Below, in pieces: positions 56,598 through 64,000 of a stretch of 64,000 bases of DNA. The DNA is from Ampelocalamus luodianensis (lineage: Eukaryota; Streptophyta; Magnoliopsida; Poales; Poaceae), in contig CM070619.1 of NCBI GenBank assembly GCA_036346255.1, positions 43,527,564 to 43,591,563 of the forward strand, in the 5' to 3' direction. The notes under the pieces were generated by a model. That model ran no database searches. It was not told the DNA's origin and saw only the letters and a list, made by a program, of their open reading frames with translations. How positions within the stretch are numbered: the stretch's first letter is position 1; every line of letters starts with the position of its first letter. The translations under genes and the position numbers were made by a program.

Positions 56598-57839
56598 CCT
56601 CCTTGTGCTCTGGGCCTCTAAGCCCAGGCAACATAGGCCGCCTCCTCGCTCTACATGGGCCTCCTCACTCAGCACTTTAGTCTTCACTCTTCAGCACTCA
56701 GCACAGTAGCCTCTCCAGACTCCAACATCGAGTAGCCTCTCGTTTGCTCTTTGTCTCTTTGTTCCCCAATCCCCACTTCCCCTGATCCCCTCCCCAACCA
56801 AGCCATTCCCATGATTGATCCCTTCCCCAATCTCCAATCTTCAGCACCGAGCCTGCAGCAGCACAACTACACGAGCGACGGTTGGCCAGAGCCGGAGAGC
56901 AAGCGCTACCAGCAAGCATAGTGCCCATTCCACTGACACCCACCGCTTCCCTTCCTCGGCGGCCCCAGCGCGGACCCGCCCAGCGCCCGCAGAGGCGGTG
57001 CGCAACCGGACCGCCACTGATAGGGGAGCGGAGAAGGAGACGGCGGACGTGGAGTCACGGATGGTGCCATCTCCATTTGCTTCATAGCTTGGATTGTTTG
57101 GTTGCTTCTCCCCTAATCTTTCCTGGGCTACTGCCTGCTTTGATTGCGGCTTCTTGTGTTGGTGAGAAATGATGAATTATTGAATTGTGAGATGGAGATC
57201 TAGGGTTCGGGGTGGTGGGGAATTTATAACGAGCCGGAGAGCGAGGGCTTCGTGGTGCTAACACAGTGAGATAGTGACACGGCGGGGCGATGGTGGACGG
57301 CTCCAGTGAAACAGTGATTCCAACAGACAGCGGCGGGAGCCAGAAGGGCACGTGCGGGTGCGACGACTCCAGGACAACAATTCCGGGCCTTCCAGCTCCC
57401 AATCTGGTGGCTCTGGCTCTCCAGCCAGCGGTAGCATAGCCATCGAGCCATGAGGCCCACGAGCAGGCAGCAACAGGCAGCAAGCCAACACGACCACCCA
57501 GGCAGCTAGGTGAGCTTTAGGAACTCTAGTAGGCTACAACAAACATCAGTATATAATTGGGGCTCAATTTGTAGCTAAGTTTGTTGCTTATTGGTTAATT
57601 TGGGCAAATTGCATGGAATCAACTACTACTAGGTTGGCACAAGATTACTTTATGCAAGCTGTAGGAAATCGGGTAACCTGGCTAGCACCATACACCTCCA
57701 TTGTAATTTGTAAAGAAAATATACTCTTTGGTTCCTTGAGCCTTAAGATGATGATAATTGTTAAAATTTCAGAAATGATGAGGTTTTTGGTTGACTCAAG
57801 AAGCTTACCACAACCGTAACTACAAGATCCACAACTAAG
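56598..57839 (+). other. 5' leader of the hAT element
   Basis: Follows the nested LTRs and precedes the transposase on the same strand. It begins with a GC-rich stretch with GGGCCTC and CAGCACTCAGCAC repeats, and the rest is mixed. Frames such as 56,815-57,087 show no domain. It is probably the non-coding leader or first intron of the transposase gene. Confidence 0.5.
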
Positions 57840-59813
57840 TGATGAAGATGAACCAAATATGGCTAATGATGATGAGGAGGATGTGTTTAATCTAGATGAA
57901 ATTGTGTGTGATCCTGCTCTTAGGAAACAAATAGATGATTACCATATGGATGTTTAAGACCAAGTGAGAAGAACATACATTTTGAAGGGTCCAACCCAAC
58001 TAATTGTGAATTTTTCTCGCAAACAATTTGGATGTTTGTGGAGGGCATTTTCAAAAGATTGGTATAAGAAGTATGATTGGATAGAATATAGCGAGTCTTA
58101 AGATACAACATATTGTTTATATTTCTTTCTTTTTAAGAAACCGAAAAATAATCAATGCTTTGGTTTCGAAGTTTTCACCAGAACCGTGTTTAGTGATTGG
58201 AAGCATGCCTACAAAGCATTGCCCCACTATATTGGTGGTGTAAGAAGTGACCACAACAAGGAAAGATTGCATCGTGATGATTTTCATAACCAAAGACAAA
58301 GTGTGTCAAGTAAGCTCTCTCGTGTAACCAAGGAATCCGAAGAACTATATAAAATTTATTTGACTTCTTCTCTAGAGTGTACAAGATTTCTCATTGGTCA
58401 AGGTATGACTTTTCGTGGCCATGATGAATCTTCAACTTTATTGAACAAGGGTAACTTTCGTGAAATGATAGATTAGTACAAAGATAAGCATGAAAAAATG
58501 AGACATGCTTTTGACCATGGCCCAAAAAACTGCAAGATGCTTGCTCCCGATATTCAAAATCGCTTGCAAAGAAAGATTCTAGATGAAAATCCTCATGCTT
58601 TCTATGTCCATTGCTTTGCCCACCGTTTGCAATTGGTTGTTTTCTCCGTTGCTAGTTGTTGTTCATCCATTCATGATTTCTTTAAGTATGTTACCTTGAT
58701 TGTGACTACAACAAGTGCATCTTACAAGAGGAGGGATACATTGACGGAAGAACATCATCAAAGTACTTTGGATATGCTTGAGAGGGGTGGGATATTTAGT
58801 GGAAGAGGCTTGAATCAACAAACAAGTCTCGTTAGACCTAGGGATACTAGATGGGGTTCACATCATACAACTTAATTTGCTTCGTTTGGATCAAATGTGG
58901 AGGTTGGTGTTATATGTGCTTAGTGCGGTAGATGAGGATGGGCGTGGACGGTCTCAAGCAGCGGGTTTGATAGAAAAAATTAAGAGTTTTAAATTTTCTT
59001 TCATTTTGAAGCTTATGTTAAAATTGTTTGCCATCACAAATAAGCTCTCACAAATCTTGCAAATGAATGATTTAAATATTGTTTATGCCATGGAATTAGT
59101 TCATGATGTCAAAGCTTGGTTGACCTCCATGAGAGAAAGTGGTTGTGAGGACTTGTTTGATGAGGTCCAACAATTTTTTGTTGTCAAAGGTATTCCGGTG
59201 CCAAATATGAATGAACAAATACTAGTTAGGGGTCGTTCGAGGCTTGATGGGAAGACTTACACTAATCTTCATTATTACCGAGTTGAGGTTTTCTATGTTG
59301 CCCCTAACATGATATGTACTGAGATGAATCATCACTTTAGTAAAGCATCTACAGAGATATTAGTGTGCTTCTCATGCCTTGATCCAAAGAATTCTTTCTC
59401 TAATTTTGATGTTGACAAGTTTGCTCGCCTAACTACAATTTATCATGCGGATTTCTCTAGTAGTGATCATGCAATCATAAGTTACCAACTTGAGACTTAC
59501 ATTCATCATGCGAGAAGGCATGTTTCCTTTTCTACTTGTAAAGATCTTGAAAGTTTGGCTACAAAGATGGTTGAAACCGATAAACATTTGGTTTTTTCAT
59601 TGGTCTACAAACTCATTGAGTTGGCTTTGTTATTGAGCATCGGTTGAAAGGGCTTTTTCGGTAATAAAGATTATCAAGTCTAAATTACGCAACAAGATCA
59701 ACAATGATTGGTTCAATGACTTAATGATATGCTACACCGAGCGGGACATATTTAAACAACTTGATGATGATGTTATTGCCCAACGGTTTCAAGCCATGAA
59801 GAAAAGGAAATGA
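57840..59813 (+). pseudogene. hAT transposase (TTF-type/ZMYM1-like), internally deleted
   Basis: N-terminal zinc-finger region: YILKGPTQ, SRKQFG, FSKDWYKKYDWIEYSES, then F(F)LFKK and DVF-type VFTRTVFSDWKHAYK (57,950-58,210). DUF4371 part: HNKERLHRDDFHNQRQSV, then TSSLECTRFLIGQGMTFRGHDESS (58,240-58,440). At about 58,555-58,575 the chain jumps from KNCKMLAPDIQ to LQRKILDENPHAFYVHCFAHRLQLVV. The segment normally between them, with the first catalytic Asp of the RNase H-like core, is missing. Next are RPRDTRWGSH (58,835-58,865) and the hAT dimerisation domain (ASVERAFSVIKIIKSKLRNKINNDW, 59,634-59,720), ending KKRK and TGA 59,811-59,813. Several stops and shifts (57,953, 58,100, 58,475, 58,876) confirm inactivity. 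Confidence 0.88.
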
Positions 59814-60364
59814 CATTTGCCTCGTAGGCCTAGGCCTAATTAGCACATTATCGGTATATTTCATTCTCTCTTATGTAAATATATTTTCAAGTCAAAGTTA
59901 TATGATTTACTAATTCATATATTTTTTTTATCTTGTAGAGTCTCTTATTCTTTTGGTTATGTGATTGGATATTTGGACTTTTATTTTTGACTCGTCACAA
60001 CTTTGGTAGTGTCTAATGAGTTGTTTGTTATCGTATCTCGTTTGTATTTCTATGATTCCATCTATGAACCTTTATATGTGTGATGCATTGTATCCGTTAT
60101 TTTACTTTGAAACTATTGTGGATTTGCATGATGTGTAATTGTGTATCCAAATATCTGATGCTTACGGTTCTCAATAGACCAAAATTAGGTACTTAGCTTG
60201 CGGCTTGCCTAAGCTTTGGAAAATTCCTGGCTTTGCCACTGCGTGCCACACTTACTACTACCCATTAGAAGGGTTCAAACGTGTAAGTTAATAGAATGCT
60301 AGCAATTGTAGAAGCACGATGCCATGTTTTAACTAAGCGTTACAACAGATTTAAAAAAAGATAC

Positions 60365-63300
60365 TGTAACATCCCAATTTTAGGCTTGTGTTTCAAATGT
60401 AAGAAAATGAGTAGAAATTAAAACTTTTTCTTACATCTTGTATTTCCTGTTTGTATTGAGCAGCTATTGTACAAGAAGTTATGGAAATACAAAGTCACAA
60501 GTCTTTGATCCAAATCTTGATCCTTCAAAAACATTCTGGTTCCATCTTGTAATAATCTCTTGGAAATATTTTTCCTAAATTCTTGGGTTGGTATGTGACT
60601 CCTCTGGAAAATTCCACAATTTTTAGAAATTGTTTGAATGCTGTTGGAGGAAAGTCAACCCAATTCAAAATCTGGTCAAACCTTGGACCAGCACCTTGTT
60701 AAATTTTTGGAGGAAAATCCACAGCACCAAAGCCTCTGAAAATTTTATGCTAGGTCCTCGTTTGAGTCAGCCAGCTCCTGTAAAAATTTCGTAATTTTTG
60801 GAGTCGGTTTGCTGCCTCAAACAATTCTCCAAAGAGCAGCTCCTTCTAAAACCAGAAAAACTAAATCTGGTTGAGTCAGACTTGGGCTCGGACCCGAGCC
60901 CAACTCAACCGACTTGGTTGGACCACGTCGCCAGCGCCGCACTCGGGCTCAAGCTTTGCGCGCGCAAGCTGAGCCATTGGATCTCAATCCAACGCTCACG
61001 ACCTCCCACTGATCTGAGGAGCTCTTGGCGCCTCGGCGCCTCGGGTGGTCAAGCCACCGGATCTCCATCCAGCGATCCACGACCTCCCAGACCTCCTCGC
61101 GCGCAAGACCTCCCCACCTCGGGTGATCTGGGACGTCCGGACCTCCCGAGCACATCCGGGACGTCCAGACCTCTCCCGGCTTTGTTTCTCTTCCTCACGA
61201 CCTCACGGAGGTCCGGTCATCTTGGTTTTTCCGCACTGCGCGTGTGTCGTGTCGAGCGGTTAGGGCGGTGAGATGTCACCTTTGCCTCTTGTCAACGGCT
61301 CTTTCTGGCGACATGCATTTATTGCCGATCGGCTTTAACCTCCAAAGTCTCCACCACTGCTCGCCCTACCTACCCTTGTCAAATCCAATACCATGGCGAG
61401 GGCATGGTTCATGCTCACGATGAGCTTTTGCCCACACCATCACCAAGCTCCCGTGCTATGTATATCCCGAGACCTTCTTTTCTCCTCTTCTTTCTCTGCT
61501 CTTAGTTGTGCTTGGACTCCTCGATTGTGAGTGTGAGCCCCAAGCTCAAGCACCCAAGAGCACCACCCAAACCTCCTTTGTCAAGTTTTGGAGCTCCCAA
61601 GACCACCTTCGAGCTCGGGGTTCAATATTGCTATTTTGGTTGTCACTTTGTCATCTTGGTCTCCTCAAGCCTCCCTAACTTGTTGTGTTTAACCTTCACA
61701 GAGGTTGACAATTTGGGGAGCTGCTTGTCGGGGTCGAGATCGTCTTCTTCTCCATCGCCGGCAAACATGTCACCGCCGGACTTCGTCGACCTTCTCCAAG
61801 TCCCTCCGACTTCCTCTGGACCTTCCCTACACTCGGGTGAGTTCATTTTAGTCCCTTAGAGCTTAGGGTCTAGCTAGCTTAGCTCGTAGCGCTCAGTTTT
61901 GCCATTTTCGGTTTTTGCCGAAAATTTGTCCTCCGCCATTCTCCGGCTCGCCGGCGTTCGAGGCCGTCGCCGCCGACGAGGTTGCCACCTTTAGCTCCGT
62001 GATGATATTGCGGTTCCATTCTAGTATTTAGTTGGCGCCGACGTGGTCCCTATCGCCGGCGACAAGCAGTTAAACGCGCTCGGGAGTTTTGCCGGTGCAA
62101 ACTCCCGTTTTCGTCATTTTCTTAGGACAGCATTAATGCCCAATCATTGCTAATCATTGGCGCATTAATCTTGTCTTGATCTGTGCCGTAGTGTCTCTGC
62201 ATGTGGGCCCTAGGCTTAGACTGAAATCCAGAAGTCATTAATGTCCTTTTATTACCAATCATCAGCCGCATTAGTTTTGTCGGAAGCCGTCACTGTGGTC
62301 GTGTTCTGGGTCACCGCTCAGACCACCCCCACAACCTCCTAGACTTGTTGTCCACCGTTTAGGACCTCCTTAGAATTAATCCGAGCCGTAGGACCATCCT
62401 TGGGGTCCTCTTTGCAAAAAGACCTCCCTTAGTCGTTTTATAAAAACCACCCCCTGGACCTCCACCGAGGTCCTCTTTGCAAAAAAGACCTCCCTTGGTC
62501 ATTTTGCAAAGACCACCTCAGAACCACCCTCGGGGTCGTCTTTGTAAAAAGCCACCCCTGGCCTTTTACAAAGAAAACCCCGCTCAGACCTCTTAGGCTC
62601 AATCCTAGCCGTTCACGACCTCCCCGGTTTAGATCTGAGCGTTAGATCTCATTTTGTAAAATCTTTAGCGCTCCGACCTCCCTCCGAGTCGATCTGGACC
62701 GTTCAGGACCTCCCTAGGTCTAATATGAGCCGTCCAGATCTCCTCCCGTTAAAACACTATCGCTTAGGACCTCCCCGAGTAGATCTTGGCCATCCAAGAC
62801 CTCCTCGTGTAAATCCCAGCCGCTCAAGACCTCCCCCTGGAGATCTTGACCGTCTAGGACCTCCTCATTTAGATCCGTAGCGTTAGGACCTCCTTCTCTG
62901 GTCTAAACCCTTAGATTTAGATCTAACGGGCTAGACCTCCCTCCGTAGGTTTACCCTTAGAACCTCCCCTAGTGCTCGGGACCGCCAGATCTCGATCTGA
63001 CGGTCACGACCTCTGCAGCGCGTGACCTCCTTGCGTGCGGCGCCGCGCACGCACCGGTCGTGATCGTTGGATCCGATCTCAACGGTCCGCACCTCCCGAT
63101 CGCGGAGGAGGTCTTGTGTGCACTGTGCCGAGACTCGTAGCCGTCAGATCTTGATCTAACGGCCCACGACCTCTCCTTTTTCCTTCAGTTCATTGGGCCT
63201 CCCGAGAGCTCAAGATTTCATAAGTCTTTTAATGTTTCAAATTTCAAAAGTGCATAATTTTGTCATTTTAATTCCTTTTGAACGATTCCATTCTTGTAGC

Positions 63301-64000
63301 TTTGTTATAATGTGAACTTTAATCGAGAATGAATTTAGGCCTGTTTTGTAGCAGGAAATGATTTAAACAGCATGATCTTGTTTAGTGAACTTGGTTATCT
63401 AGAAATTCTTTGAAAACTTGTAAAATACATAACTTTCTCTCTGTAATTGCAAACTGAGCAAACTCAACCTGGTAAAATTTGTCTATAGACATGCTTTAAT
63501 ATGAACTAGGCTTTGTCTTTATTTATGTTCCTGAAAAATGATATATGCTAGATTTAGAGCTTAGAAAAATCATAACTAATTCATTAGAACTCCAATTTGT
63601 GCAAACTCAGTTTTGCTGTTGTTAGGATACTATTATCTACCCACCATAAAAATTTCAGACCTTAGATCATTCTGGAAATTTTTGCCATGAACAATAACCC
63701 TAATTAATTTAATTAGGATTTTTCAGGCTGAGCAACATTGTTTAGGGCATAACTTTTTCATGCTAAGTCCAATTGGAGTGATTCTTGTTTCTAAAATTGT
63801 CTAAAATCAACCTCTAGCTGCTGTATAAATTTCATTGGATTTGGATGTTCTTTGCTGTTGAGTTTCTTTTGGTGTTCTTCGTTCTTATCGGTTTTTATCG
63901 CCTTTTCGCGTTAGGTTCCGAAGAATTTATTGAACCTGAGCACTCCCCTCTGCAGCAAGAAAAAATCCAGCAAGGCAAGCAGTTTGATCATGTTAATCCC
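60365..64000 (+). mobile_element. Long LTR of the first gypsy family, running off the window
   Basis: Starts TGTAACATCCCAATTTTAGG at 60,365 and follows the plus-strand LTR at 1,090 in order through its AT-rich start, GC-rich block, GACCTCC field and AT-rich section. The window end (AAGCAGTTTGATCATG) aligns with about 4,729-4,743 of that LTR. Apparent frames (60,798-61,271; 61,506-61,859) are not conserved in the other copy. Whether this is a 5' LTR or a solo LTR cannot be told. Confidence 0.75.
62300..63190 (+). repeat. GACCTCC/CCGTT short-repeat array, second copy
   Basis: Same field as 2,990-4,100, with about 20 GACCTCC heptamers separated by AGATCT and CCGTT-containing spacers. Corresponding CTCTTTGCAAAAAGACCTCC steps lie near 62,408 and 62,470. 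Order and spacing broadly follow the first copy, but many units are gained, lost or altered. Confidence 0.75.

Larger units (their letters stand above)
50730..60241 (+). mobile_element. hAT transposon, split by nested LTRs
   Basis: The terminal inverted repeats are short: left TAGTGGCGGATTC, and the complement of the right end is CAGTGGCAAAGCC. An 8-bp target duplication with one mismatch flanks them: TGTGCCAC (50,722-50,729) and CGTGCCAC (60,242-60,249). Removing the nested LTR block (50,829-56,597 with its duplicate) leaves about 3.7 kb: a short 5' segment, a leader (56,598-57,830), a decayed transposase and a 3' segment. The CAGTGGCGGA-type terminus and transposase place it with hAT elements that encode TTF-type zinc-finger/ZMYM1-like transposases. 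Confidence 0.85.

Noticed and set aside
60798..61859. Pro/Ser-rich plus-strand frames
   Set aside because: They fall within the long LTR and are not kept open in the copy at 1,090-6,321.

Overview
The window is nuclear DNA of a flowering plant, most likely a grass. It carries one intron-rich housekeeping gene set in dense, nested transposable elements. The evidence is spliced exons with plant-type junctions, chromodomain-bearing Ty3/gypsy (chromovirus) elements, short-LTR Ty1/copia elements with initiator-Met tRNA primer sites, an RTE-type LINE, hAT and MITE elements, and a GC-rich first exon beside AT-rich introns. I cannot name the species. No bacterial genes, rRNA, tRNA or CRISPR array was seen.

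Layout. (1) 1-17,795: Ty3/gypsy remnants. A plus-strand element (leader, deleted integrase, then a very long LTR at 1,090-6,321) abuts a minus-strand tandem array of about 5.3-kb units (partial LTR, pol, LTR, pol, LTR). Both pol copies lack gag, protease and the front of RT, and both stop at the same breakpoint. (2) 17,796-24,818: a second minus-strand gypsy family arranged pol, LTR, primer site, extra ORF, gag. (3) 24,819-26,000: unassigned sequence with about three imperfect tandem repeats. (4) 26,626-48,192, minus strand: an importin-beta-family nuclear transport receptor gene of the importin-7/8 (plant SAD2) type, in 22 coding exons. Its introns hold a copia element (29,433-32,162), an RTE LINE (35,152-39,148) that itself carries a TIR element with GC-rich cargo (37,006-37,769), a hAT-type MITE, a second MITE-like repeat and a copia 3' fragment. 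(5) 50,730-60,241: a hAT transposon split by a solo LTR, which is itself split by a second solo LTR of the same family in opposite orientation; both have perfect 5-bp target duplications. (6) 60,365-64,000: another LTR of the long-LTR family, running off the window.

The importin gene is the only convincing host gene. Its exons join in frame and match the family from start to stop except for two single-base losses, in exons 4 and 6. The two gypsy units differ mainly by short indels at CAG/CTG and CCGG-like sites. That pattern looks more like consensus error at CHG-methylated sites than biological decay, so it weakens every 'pseudogene' call in this window.

The most unusual structures are the nested solo LTRs (a potential long hairpin made of four kinds of short-motif array), the LTRs built of about 20 GACCTCC-centred imperfect repeats, and the two tandem pol-LTR arrangements.
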